This document shows positions 1 through 7,670 of a stretch of DNA of 18,241 nucleotides, piece by piece (within the stretch, counting starts at the first letter, position 1; each line of letters opens with the position of its first letter). Under the pieces are notes generated by a model. It was not told the DNA's origin and did not search any database. It saw only the letters and a program-made list of their open reading frames with translations. Origin of the DNA: Planctomycetota bacterium (GTDB lineage: Bacteria; Planctomycetota; Phycisphaerae; Sedimentisphaerales; Anaerobacaceae); assembly GCA_023135255.1 (NCBI GenBank), contig JAGLTN010000260.1, positions 1 to 18,241 on the forward strand. Reading direction: 5' to 3'. Both the position numbers and the translations under genes were made by a program.

Positions 1-42
1 AATTCAATTGGGATCAGTATAATAGTGCTTCCCGTTATATAG

Positions 43-1239
43 TTACTGTAAAGCTTTCTGCAATGATTCGAAATTCTCAAAACCATCATCGCTGCGAACA
101 ACATTTAACATTTTATCGAAGCTTTTTATACTGGAGTACCTGTCATCAAGCGGAGATTTGATATATAGCGAGGCAAAAAGATTGCCCATCTGGACGGCTT
201 CTTCAAAATCAATATCTGCCTTTTTGAAAGCTTCAAGATTGCCCGCAACGTAGCTTATAAAACCTGCGCGGAAAGAATCTCCCGCACCAACCAGGTCGGT
301 AACTTCTCCGGCCATAAAACGTGACTGAATTTTTACAGGAGCAAACTGTTTGCCTTTGAGTGCATATTTGATGTAAGCGCCGGAGCTTACTGTTACGCCT
401 AACAATTTTGCCCGGCTGTCATCTTTCCAATATTTTTCTGAAAGGAAATCGAGAAAATCGCAACACATCTGCTGTTCATCTATCCGGCTCCAGTCTTTTT
501 TCTGTCCCAGCGTGTTTTCAATCATTTTGGCTTCGTCGCTGGAGGTAAAGAACAGATCAAGCTCACCGAGCAACGGGGCAAGCAGTTTGTATTCTTCAAC
601 GGGCTGACCTGAATCAATTAGTTGCTGCGGATTGCCGGTAAGTGTATGGCTGTCAACTATGGTAACAATTCCTTTATTTCTGCACCATTTAATAAACGCT
701 GCAAGATCCCGTCCGCTATTAGCATCACCCTTATCTGAAAGGCCCGAATACATGTAATAAACGATTTCGGGTTTTAGATTTTCGATACTCTTTTTGAAAG
801 TTTCAAAATCAAAATCATGATTAGCATTTGGGAAATATGCTATGCCTCCTCGATCGCCTGTCTTTTTATCATGTATAAATGTCGTTCCTGTAGGAAGGCA
901 CGGATGTATTATCGTAGCTGACATATCGATCTGGTTCCGGGTCATTACATCGTAAAAAAATCTTCCCTGCGCATCAAGGCTTTCAAAATCACCTTTGCCG
1001 AGATTCACACCGACTGCGACTTTCAAACCGGTCTTTGCTACCAGCGGCGCCGTGTTGCCGGGGCCACCTGCCGTTGCAAAACCTTCTTTTATCCATTGGT
1101 TGAGCTGCTGCTGAGAGTAGTCCGGCATATCCTTAGTTGCGCACTTTGCCAGACCACCTTTGCCCGCCAGTACTTCGGTAAATTCAAAATCTTTTCTTCG
1201 AAAATCAACAACAGCAGTATTTAAAATCATCAAATTCAT
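43..1239 (-). CDS. PfkB/ribokinase-family carbohydrate kinase
   Basis: This 398-residue cytoplasmic protein is a PfkB-superfamily kinase, expected to phosphorylate a sugar or nucleoside with ATP. The family signature DLVGAGDSFRAGF lies at about residues 315-327, with Asp321 of GAGD as the expected catalytic base, and an N-terminal glycine motif GGPGNTA sits at 58-64. There is no signal peptide. It is rather long for the family (usually about 300-350), with an extra N-terminal stretch of about 30 residues before the glycine motif. It is the last gene of a minus-strand run after two secreted glycoside hydrolases, 113 nt behind the GH31 stop, so I infer that it phosphorylates a sugar released by them. 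The ATG has no convincing ribosome binding site, and Met4 is an alternative start. The substrate (fructose, ribose, adenosine or other) cannot be read from the sequence. Confidence 0.9.
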   Translation of the reverse strand: MNLMILNTAVVDFRRKDFEFTEVLAGKGGLAKCATKDMPDYSQQQLNQWIKEGFATAGGPGNTAPLVAKTGLKVAVGVNLGKGDFESLDAQGRFFYDVMTRNQIDMSATIIHPCLPTGTTFIHDKKTGDRGGIAYFPNANHDFDFETFKKSIENLKPEIVYYMYSGLSDKGDANSGRDLAAFIKWCRNKGIVTIVDSHTLTGNPQQLIDSGQPVEEYKLLAPLLGELDLFFTSSDEAKMIENTLGQKKDWSRIDEQQMCCDFLDFLSEKYWKDDSRAKLLGVTVSSGAYIKYALKGKQFAPVKIQSRFMAGEVTDLVGAGDSFRAGFISYVAGNLEAFKKADIDFEEAVQMGNLFASLYIKSPLDDRYSSIKSFDKMLNVVRSDDGFENFESLQKALQ

Positions 1240-1352
1240 TATTCATGACTCATTTTAAAATATCTTATCATTCGATGCCACATAATAACAAGTTACGGAT
1301 TTATTCGCGGAAATTTCTTACCGTGAAGGGTATAGTTGTTTATTTGCGTCAG

Positions 1353-3509
1353 CTAATCGATATGTACCCATTTAATTATCTCATATCTTTTGCCTTTATA
1401 CGGGCCTTTTCGGGCAATCTGCCCGCTACCATTTGACCATGTTAATTTTACAGTATTATATTTTCCTTTTTGGAAATCCAGCGTTTCGCCGTCATCTTCT
1501 ATCAATGTAATCGGCTTTGGATTTTTACCGAAGGCGTAAACTGTCAGCTTAAACATTGTATCTTTGTCAACATATTCAACGGGTTCAGCTATTGGTAAGA
1601 TGCTATTGTCTTTTACAAATACAGGACATTTGTCGAGTCCCATTTCGATTTGATATTCCTGACCGCCTTTAAATTTCTGATGGGTCCAGAAACAATACCA
1701 GTTGCCTTTCGGCAGATACACAGTTCTTTTGTTTCGCCCTTTAAAAAATGGTGCGAATAAAAGGCTGTCACCAACCATCGATTCATCATCAATGTTATAA
1801 GTTGCTGTATCATTAGTATAATCCATCACTAATGCCCTGAAAGGGGGCTTGCCCTGCCAGTAATATTTTGCGAAATTGGCGTAAAGGTATGGAATCAGAC
1901 TCATTCTGACTCGCATTATCTCTCTGCACATATTTTCAACTTCTTCGGCATTTTCAAGAAATTCATTTCTGTTATTTTTGGCTCTGTCAAATTGCAACCA
2001 GGGCGGATTGTCAATCATCCATGAATTGAAAGTCAGCTGAGGTGAAAAACATGCCTGTTGCACACGCCGAATCAGATCGGGGATTGAAGATGTCTGCCTT
2101 ATTTCCGGCGACCAGAGAAGGCCTGAGAAACTCGCATTAAGGCCCATCCTCATATAAACTTCATCATCATACATGTCGCTATAGAGCGTAAATGAATAAG
2201 GCGCCGCTAACGCACCGGAGGCTCTAACGTCGCCATAGGTTCTCATATTATTTCTGTCAAAGATTTCCTGCATCGTCCGCTGATACAAAACACCTAACAT
2301 ATTATGCATCTGCTCACCGTCGGTACCTGAAGGAAATTCACTACATTCCGGAAAGCCCCATGGTTTTTTCGCCTGGGCATAATTGGAATTATCACATTCA
2401 TCTATTTTGAAAGCTGTGACACCTTTTTTAACGAGGTTTTCTTCGTGATAACTGCCGAAAATATTCCGGGTCTTCTCCAGAGTAAAGTCAGGCACCAGCC
2501 CACCCCAGACCGTGTAGTCACCTGAGAGATGCATCAAAGGCTTATACAACGGGCTGTCCCAGCGAACATAAACATGTTCCCAGAGATTTAATTTATAATT
2601 CATTCCAATGATCTCACTGATAAACGCATCCGGATCGGGGAACTTTTCTTTGTGCCAAACATAGCTGCAGGGATAAACCCCAGTTTGCCACATTGGTTCG
2701 AGGCCGAACATATTTATCGGAAGATGTTTTTCTCTGAAATATTTTGCGAGCCTTAGTGCATTTGCAGCATCAAAATCTTTCTCACATCTATATTTTACCC
2801 CCAGTCCCCACATAGGAGGCAGTGTGCCGCCGCCGCTAAAAAGATTGTATCTTGCAACTGCGTCTTTCATCGCAGGGCCTGCGAAAACATAAATATCCAC
2901 GCCCTGGGCGCCGGGGACATCTACACTGACAACATTAGAATTTATCTCTCTTGGTTTATACAGATCTGCCGGCGTGTCACCGGCTTCGGTTGTGTTAGCT
3001 GCCTGGTTTTTGTCAGCTTCGGCAAGTTTCGGATGGCTGCCGCAATAGAATGCGACGTATCGAGCAGTATCGACATATACGCCGTAGCCTTTGGTTGAAA
3101 CATAAAAAGGAACCGGTGCATGCGTAAAACCAACATTACCTATAGGATAAGCGTTAGTTATCAATTGCTTGCGCAGACCACGCTGATCAAATGAATTGAT
3201 CTGCAAACCAAACCCGAACAACCGTTCTGTATCATTCAAAGGCAGATCAACTGTACAGCCTCTGGTTCTTGTTTTGAATGATATATTCGATAAATCTATC
3301 GGCGCACTTTTTATCCGCGGCATTTCAGCTAAAGCGTCTTTTTTCATTTTATAGCATTGATAAGCGGTTGGAACAATTTTTTCGGGCTCGCCGCAACGTA
3401 TTTTCCAGATGCCAGGGGCAACTTTTGTTATCTTCGGAGCATTGGCAAAACATGTTCCCAACAAAACCACCAATACTAAAAACAACCCTCCGACCTTTTT
3501 AATATCCAT
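1353..3509 (-). CDS. secreted glycoside hydrolase family 31 enzyme
   Basis: This 718-residue protein starts with a signal peptide (MDIKK, then a hydrophobic run ending near TCFANA). It resembles GH31 retaining alpha-glycosidases (alpha-glucosidase/alpha-xylosidase type). An N-terminal beta-sandwich region leads into the barrel. The segment FKIDECDN near residue 370 carries the expected nucleophile Asp, and LYSDMYDDE near 445 aligns with the region that holds the acid/base Asp. A C-terminal beta domain contains GDSLLFAPFF, common in this family. The start is ATG at 3509 because GGAG lies 7 nt upstream; an in-frame TTG at 3515 would leave only 1 nt after that GGAG. The gene lies 23 nt after the preceding hydrolase stop, so co-transcription is likely. 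Substrate specificity is not determined. Confidence 0.92.
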   Translation of the reverse strand: MDIKKVGGLFLVLVVLLGTCFANAPKITKVAPGIWKIRCGEPEKIVPTAYQCYKMKKDALAEMPRIKSAPIDLSNISFKTRTRGCTVDLPLNDTERLFGFGLQINSFDQRGLRKQLITNAYPIGNVGFTHAPVPFYVSTKGYGVYVDTARYVAFYCGSHPKLAEADKNQAANTTEAGDTPADLYKPREINSNVVSVDVPGAQGVDIYVFAGPAMKDAVARYNLFSGGGTLPPMWGLGVKYRCEKDFDAANALRLAKYFREKHLPINMFGLEPMWQTGVYPCSYVWHKEKFPDPDAFISEIIGMNYKLNLWEHVYVRWDSPLYKPLMHLSGDYTVWGGLVPDFTLEKTRNIFGSYHEENLVKKGVTAFKIDECDNSNYAQAKKPWGFPECSEFPSGTDGEQMHNMLGVLYQRTMQEIFDRNNMRTYGDVRASGALAAPYSFTLYSDMYDDEVYMRMGLNASFSGLLWSPEIRQTSSIPDLIRRVQQACFSPQLTFNSWMIDNPPWLQFDRAKNNRNEFLENAEEVENMCREIMRVRMSLIPYLYANFAKYYWQGKPPFRALVMDYTNDTATYNIDDESMVGDSLLFAPFFKGRNKRTVYLPKGNWYCFWTHQKFKGGQEYQIEMGLDKCPVFVKDNSILPIAEPVEYVDKDTMFKLTVYAFGKNPKPITLIEDDGETLDFQKGKYNTVKLTWSNGSGQIARKGPYKGKRYEIIKWVHID

Positions 3510-3532
3510 AAACAAACTCCATTAAAAAAAAT

Positions 3533-5596
3533 TTAGTGACTTGTTTTTTCGTCTTTGTCTTTTTTAGCTACAAGCCTAAATGCAAGCGATGGCTGACCAA
3601 CTTCGCCGAATCTGCCTTTAAGCTTTATCCAGTTCTTGTCCAGCATCTCCGCAGGCCAATCCGGGATGGTAACAGTTGCAATTAGTTGAGTTCTGTCCAT
3701 AGGCTCGATCGAAACTTTCCACTTTTCAGGTGAAAACTTCAAACCGCTCGGCGGATCTACAAGCTCAACGCTGCCCTGAACAACTTTGTCTGTAAAATTA
3801 TAAGCATAAAGCACAATATCTCTTGGCTTATTAACTTCGATGGCATGCTCCTGAGTCTCTACCCAGTTTTTAAAAGTATCCTGCGTATCACGTTTTGGTA
3901 TCTGCACCTGCAAAATAACAGGACTTGGTTTGCCGGTTCTATATTCTGCCATTTTTTTCGTTTGAAGATTCAGTTTTTTAGCGTTGCCTTTTTCCAGGAC
4001 AACAAAAAATGCTTCATCAGTAAGCTCATCCGGCATCTTATCGATTTTCCTGCCGAGATAGTCATAGACGCCTTTGATTTTCAGACCTTTCGGAGCTGTC
4101 CATTTATAATGAGCATTTCCTTTAGCTTCCCACCCCCCATCGGGGTTCTGCGCCCAGCAGACGAGTACATCTCTTTCGAGGCCGTCTGGTTTTGCCCTAA
4201 AGGCATAAATATTGGCAATTTTGTCAGGCTTTAGTCTGCCTATGCTTTTGGCGCCGGCCATAAATCTGCCTAAAGCCGCCAAAGCAACGTAGCTTGGCCT
4301 TGGCGTCATATCGAGCCTGAGCAAACCAAACTGTGAATTTCTGTTAGGTCTGTCCTCGATGTAATGACCCAGGCAAAAATGGAAATGCCTGTTGACTCCG
4401 TTATAAACACTGCTGGCATAAGAATGAGCCATGTGCTCAGCTTTTCGCTGTGCTTTTTCTCTCGTATAATCGCACCATGGATGTTCGCTGTCATAATCCA
4501 TACCTCTATCAGCTTCGGTCAACCAGATAGGTCTTCCGCAGGCAGCTTCTATTGATGGGCCCCAGAGTTTATCATAAGCGTTGGGCCAATCGTAAGAATG
4601 AATACTGTAGGCATTATAGTAGGGCCAGGTTTCGTTAAGCAGATAACCATCAGTTGTGAGCTGGCTTGGAACACCGCCCGACGAACAACCTGCAACAATT
4701 GCATCCGGATTGCCTGCCTTGACACCAAGATAAACAGCCTTTTGGTGTGTCACTATCTCATCGACAGTATGGCCGCCGAAATTATTTGCGTTGGCTTCGT
4801 TGCCGCTTTCCCATGCCTGAACGGTGTCTTTAAATCGCTCGGCGAACATCTTGCTCAATTTATAAGCAATTCTCAAGTCACGAGGGAACTGCCCGCCTCT
4901 TCTGCCGTCCATCTCCCTGTTAATCGCCCATCTCGGTCTTGTCGGAGCGCCATGAAGAACCTTTAAACCATACTTAGCCTGCAAAGCCGCTGCCACATCA
5001 TAATCAGATTTCTCCACGAATTGCAGTTCATCTTTCTCCATTTCACGTATACTTATTCTGTCCCGTGTCCAGTTTATACCGGCAAGTGCCGCCAGTTTTG
5101 AAAACCTCTCCTGACCGGCAAAATCTTTCCTTGCAAACCACGCTATCGCGGCATCGATACATACAGGCGAATCCTGCGGGGTGGGGGCCTTGAGTTTTGC
5201 AAGCACTGCGCAAGTTGTCCAGTCGGTCAGCTTTGCCTTTTCATCCAGAAAATCCATTCTGTACCAGCCGATACCAAGTTTGCCGACTTCAATATCTTTT
5301 ACATCAAATTTGCCTTTTCTTTTAAGGGATCCCTTTTTGATTATTTTGTCTTTGTCATCTGTAAGCTGCCACTTAATTGATTCTAAGCCGAGGCCTAATG
5401 GGAATTTGACTTTTATCTTTTCGCCAAGCAGGTAGACATTGCCCGGATGGTCAGGTGCGGCAACAGGAATATCCCTCTCGATAACAGCTAAAGCTTTCGA
5501 CTGGTCGAAGCTGTCCTGGTCGGCATATAAACTTAAAAAACTCAGAAAAACCAACATTACTAACAAGATTATAGGTAAAAATTTGCGTTCAGCCAT
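3533..5596 (-). CDS. secreted clan GH-A-like glycoside hydrolase (putative)
   Basis: This protein of about 687 residues has a signal peptide (MAERK plus a long hydrophobic stretch ending before ADQDS). An N-terminal beta domain of about 120 residues precedes a probable (beta/alpha)8 barrel. AWESGNEAN (Glu near residue 267 counted from this start) looks like the Asn-Glu acid/base motif of clan GH-A, and PIWLTEAD (Glu near 361) looks like the nucleophile strand. This recalls GH39/GH5-like enzymes, but I cannot name the family. The C-terminal 200 residues look like beta-sandwich domains. ATG at 5596 is preferred because GGAG lies 8 nt upstream and it gives a compact signal peptide. An in-frame ATG at 5620, with AAGGG 7 nt upstream, would add 8 residues. 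It is first in the operon with GH31 and the PfkB kinase. Confidence 0.75.
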   Translation of the reverse strand: MAERKFLPIILLVMLVFLSFLSLYADQDSFDQSKALAVIERDIPVAAPDHPGNVYLLGEKIKVKFPLGLGLESIKWQLTDDKDKIIKKGSLKRKGKFDVKDIEVGKLGIGWYRMDFLDEKAKLTDWTTCAVLAKLKAPTPQDSPVCIDAAIAWFARKDFAGQERFSKLAALAGINWTRDRISIREMEKDELQFVEKSDYDVAAALQAKYGLKVLHGAPTRPRWAINREMDGRRGGQFPRDLRIAYKLSKMFAERFKDTVQAWESGNEANANNFGGHTVDEIVTHQKAVYLGVKAGNPDAIVAGCSSGGVPSQLTTDGYLLNETWPYYNAYSIHSYDWPNAYDKLWGPSIEAACGRPIWLTEADRGMDYDSEHPWCDYTREKAQRKAEHMAHSYASSVYNGVNRHFHFCLGHYIEDRPNRNSQFGLLRLDMTPRPSYVALAALGRFMAGAKSIGRLKPDKIANIYAFRAKPDGLERDVLVCWAQNPDGGWEAKGNAHYKWTAPKGLKIKGVYDYLGRKIDKMPDELTDEAFFVVLEKGNAKKLNLQTKKMAEYRTGKPSPVILQVQIPKRDTQDTFKNWVETQEHAIEVNKPRDIVLYAYNFTDKVVQGSVELVDPPSGLKFSPEKWKVSIEPMDRTQLIATVTIPDWPAEMLDKNWIKLKGRFGEVGQPSLAFRLVAKKDKDEKTSH

Positions 5597-5681
5597 AATT
5601 GTGTCTCCACGAATTTTCATTTAGTAACCCTTAATTTATAAAAGGATACCCCATTTTAAAGGCATTTGTTCGATGTTTGTA

Positions 5682-5710
5682 ACTATAAATCAGCATACCC
5701 TTTGCTTCAA
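5682..5710 (-). promoter_or_regulatory. predicted sigma70-type promoter of the glycoside hydrolase operon
   Basis: Read on the minus strand, TTGAAG (5705-5710) and TATAGT (5682-5687) are separated by exactly 17 nt. The start of transcription would fall near 5675, about 55 nt before the first possible ATG of the GH-A-like gene. This is by-eye consensus matching only. Confidence 0.5.
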
Positions 5711-5715
5711 GTAAA

Positions 5716-5743
5716 TTCGTAAAAACTTGACAGTTGCGATTTT
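5716..5743 (+). repeat. 28-nt direct repeat, copy 1 (contains TTGACA)
   Basis: This copy shares 24 of 28 positions with 7623-7650 in the same orientation. The common core is TTCGTAAAA-N-CTTGACAG. It contains a consensus -35 hexamer at 5727-5732, but no gene follows on the plus strand. It lies just upstream of the minus-strand operon promoter, so it may instead be a regulator site or a leftover of a duplication. Confidence 0.6.
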
Positions 5744-5757
5744 GAATAAGTATTCAA
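5742..5757. promoter_or_regulatory. 16-bp palindrome, possible operator
   Basis: TTGAATA and TATTCAA form perfect 7-bp arms around a 2-bp centre (AG). It overlaps the end of the 28-nt repeat and lies about 70 nt upstream of the predicted start of the glycoside hydrolase operon. The symmetry and size suit a dimeric regulator site; the regulator is unknown. Confidence 0.35.
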
Positions 5758-5832
5758 GGATGGTTATTCTTTCAAGACAAGCCAGTATCCCGTCAAAACT
5801 GAAGTTATGATAATAACCGGGTTTGATTTTCT

Positions 5833-7290
5833 TTAAAATGAACCTATCGGGAAAAGCCATTGCTGAGCCAGTATCGCCAGATCAAACTCATTAACATAAC
5901 CATCTTCATCGAAGTCCGCCCAATTGCAGAAGTCGTTTGAGCCGTCGCAGTCGTCTCTACCCCAGTTCCCGGCTAATACCGCAAAGTCGTACATATCAAC
6001 TTCATAATCCAAATCAACATCTGCAGGTGACGGCGGCCACTCAGCTGTCGGCCTCCCCCCATAAGTCTCGCCCCAACCAGACGTGCCCGGTATATAATAA
6101 ACCATCGCGTTATCCGAATAGCTGAATATAAGATAACCAACTGCGGGAGCGTCGCCCTTGAAATACACACCCGTAAGGCCGTCGCAGGATTGGAATGCCA
6201 TTACTCCGATTGTGGTAACACTGTCAGGTATAGTTACAATGATAAGGCCGTCGCAATAAGCAAACGCATAGTCTCCGATGGTGATAACGCTGTCGGGGAT
6301 GGTTATGCTGATAAGGCCATTGCAGGATTGGAATGCCCTTGTTCCAATGGTGGTAACGCTGTCGGGAATTGAATAGGCCCCGGTTTTGCCGCCTGGGTAT
6401 TGAATAATCATGGTCTGGCTTTTGTTAAACAAAACCCCGTTTATACTGCTGTAAGTTGTATTGGCTGGATCTACGCTAATACCCTCAAGGCCGTCACAAA
6501 AATAGAACGCAATTTCTCCGATGGCAGTAACACTACTACCGATAGTTACACTGATAAGGCCATCGCAGCTATAGAACGCACCGCCTCCGATGGTGGTAAC
6601 ACTGTCGGGGATAGTTATGTTGGTTAATCCGTCACAGCTATAGAACGCCCAGTCTCCGATAGTGGTAACACTGCCGGGAATGCTTATGCTGGTAAGGGCG
6701 TCGAGGTAACGGAACGAATTGTCAGCGAGGGTGATAACGGTCAAGCTGTCTAAGGTTTCCGGAATGGTTAAATCGCCACCGGAGCCAATGTAATTGTTGA
6801 CGACACAAGTACTGTCGCCATTGTCAATAATAATAAAATCATCCGCCAAAGACCACTGGCACTGCACTGTGGGCCGCCCGCCAAAAGTAGCCCCCCAGCC
6901 GAATGTGCCCGGTATATAATAAACTGTCGCGTTATTTGATCTGTAGAATACATCATAACCGAGTGCGGGAGAATCACCTTTGAAATACACACTGAAAAGG
7001 CCACTGCAAGAACTGAATGCCCCATTTCCGATGGATGTAACACTCGCTGGTATCACAACACTGATTAAACTGCTGCTATAGAATGCTCGGAGTCCTATAG
7101 AAACAACCGTCAGACCTTCGAGTGTATCGGGGATGGTTACACTACCGCCGGGGCCTGTGTAGTCGGTAATGGTGCAGGTGCCGTCGCCGTTGTCCTGCCA
7201 GGTGTAATGTGACTCGTCAGCAAACGAAGCTGTTGAAAAAAATGCAGAAATAATGATAGCTAATATCGCGATGATAATTTGATTTTTCAT
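5833..7290 (-). CDS. secreted BspA-like leucine-rich-repeat protein with C-terminal dockerin
   Basis: This 485-residue protein has a Sec signal peptide (MKNQIIIAILAIIISAFF, cleavage probably after SFA). It is built from two similar modules, about residues 28-145 and 150-420. Each opens with a DNGD(G/S)TC segment, continues with LRR_5/BspA-type repeats of about 23 residues (pattern L-I-IPDSVTTIG-AF-SCDG), and closes with a YYIPGT-GWG-T-GGRPT segment. Module 1 has few repeats; module 2 has five or more. The last 60 residues are a dockerin-like pair, DVDLDYEVDMYDFAVLAGNW and DFDEDGYVNEFDLAILAQQW. The second has a good calcium-binding pattern; the first lacks the usual DG. ATG at 7290 is chosen because AAGGA lies 9 nt upstream; an in-frame TTG at 7293 adds one residue. 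The likely role is extracellular adhesion or surface binding; the ligand is unknown. Confidence 0.9.
   Translation of the reverse strand: MKNQIIIAILAIIISAFFSTASFADESHYTWQDNGDGTCTITDYTGPGGSVTIPDTLEGLTVVSIGLRAFYSSSLISVVIPASVTSIGNGAFSSCSGLFSVYFKGDSPALGYDVFYRSNNATVYYIPGTFGWGATFGGRPTVQCQWSLADDFIIIDNGDSTCVVNNYIGSGGDLTIPETLDSLTVITLADNSFRYLDALTSISIPGSVTTIGDWAFYSCDGLTNITIPDSVTTIGGGAFYSCDGLISVTIGSSVTAIGEIAFYFCDGLEGISVDPANTTYSSINGVLFNKSQTMIIQYPGGKTGAYSIPDSVTTIGTRAFQSCNGLISITIPDSVITIGDYAFAYCDGLIIVTIPDSVTTIGVMAFQSCDGLTGVYFKGDAPAVGYLIFSYSDNAMVYYIPGTSGWGETYGGRPTAEWPPSPADVDLDYEVDMYDFAVLAGNWGRDDCDGSNDFCNWADFDEDGYVNEFDLAILAQQWLFPIGSF
6178..6384 (-). repeat. tandem ~69-bp leucine-rich repeat units, C-terminal block
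   Basis: Three consecutive 23-codon units encode the pattern G-L-(I/T)-x-(I/V)-T-IPDSVTTIG-x-AF. The DNA itself is near-identical between units, including recurring GATGGTGGTAAC-type stretches on the plus strand, which suggests recent unit duplication. Confidence 0.75.
6490..6699 (-). repeat. tandem ~69-bp leucine-rich repeat units, central block
   Basis: Three consecutive 23-codon units of the same BspA-type repeat are separated from the other block by a non-repeat insert of about 35 residues. That insert reads VDPANTTYSSINGVLFNKSQ, which is itself a common BspA-like spacer. Confidence 0.75.
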
Positions 7291-7414
7291 CAACTTTCAT
7301 CCTTTAACTTAACTTTCATATCTCGTATTTGTTTGACGGCCGCAGCTCTAAACAAACTTTGGCCTTGAAACACCAATATTTTTTTTGTTCAAGTTTACTG
7401 CCTCTTACTATAGT

Positions 7415-7443
7415 ATTTTAAACGATAATGGTAATTTTTTCAA
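7415..7443 (-). promoter_or_regulatory. predicted sigma70-type promoter of the LRR/dockerin gene
   Basis: On the minus strand TTGAAA (7438-7443) and TAAAAT (7415-7420) are 17 nt apart. The predicted start near 7408 gives a leader of about 118 nt. A 15-bp palindrome, AAATAG-TAA-CTATTT at 7446-7460, abuts the -35 on its upstream side and could be a regulator site. The leader also contains a TTTGTTT/AAACAAA inverted repeat. Confidence 0.5.
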
Positions 7444-7622
7444 GAAAATAGTAACTATTTCTTTAAAAAATAGGCTTCTCTAAGCCAGACCATTGCCGGA
7501 AAGGGCTGATTTTGCTCTTATACCACTTGTCAGCGGCCTTGGCTGAAGCAAAAAATTCCTTTTTGATAGCTCCGCAAAGATTTATCTAAAAACCCCTTAC
7601 AGCAAAACTCTGGGTTTGAGAT

Positions 7623-7661
7623 TTCGTAAAAGCTTGACAGCTGGGGTTTTAGCACTAAAAT
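7623..7661 (+). promoter_or_regulatory. predicted promoter of the lpxL-like gene, including copy 2 of the 28-nt repeat
   Basis: TTGACA (7634-7639) and TAAAAT (7656-7661) are 16 nt apart. The expected transcription start is near 7668, while the ATG is at 7671 and no Shine-Dalgarno sequence lies before it, so the mRNA is probably leaderless or nearly so. Positions 7623-7650 are the second copy of the 28-nt sequence also found at 5716-5743. The rest of the 7291-7670 gap holds the divergent promoter and otherwise nothing I can name. Confidence 0.5.
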
Positions 7662-7670
7662 CAACCGCTT

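Noticed and set aside
1245..1436. Plus-strand 63-codon ORF
   Set aside because: It overlaps the 3' end of the GH31 gene, has no recognisable features and no ribosome binding site; looks like a chance frame.
3845..4234. Plus-strand 129-codon ORF
   Set aside because: Entirely antisense to the GH-A-like gene; composition is that of a shadow frame.
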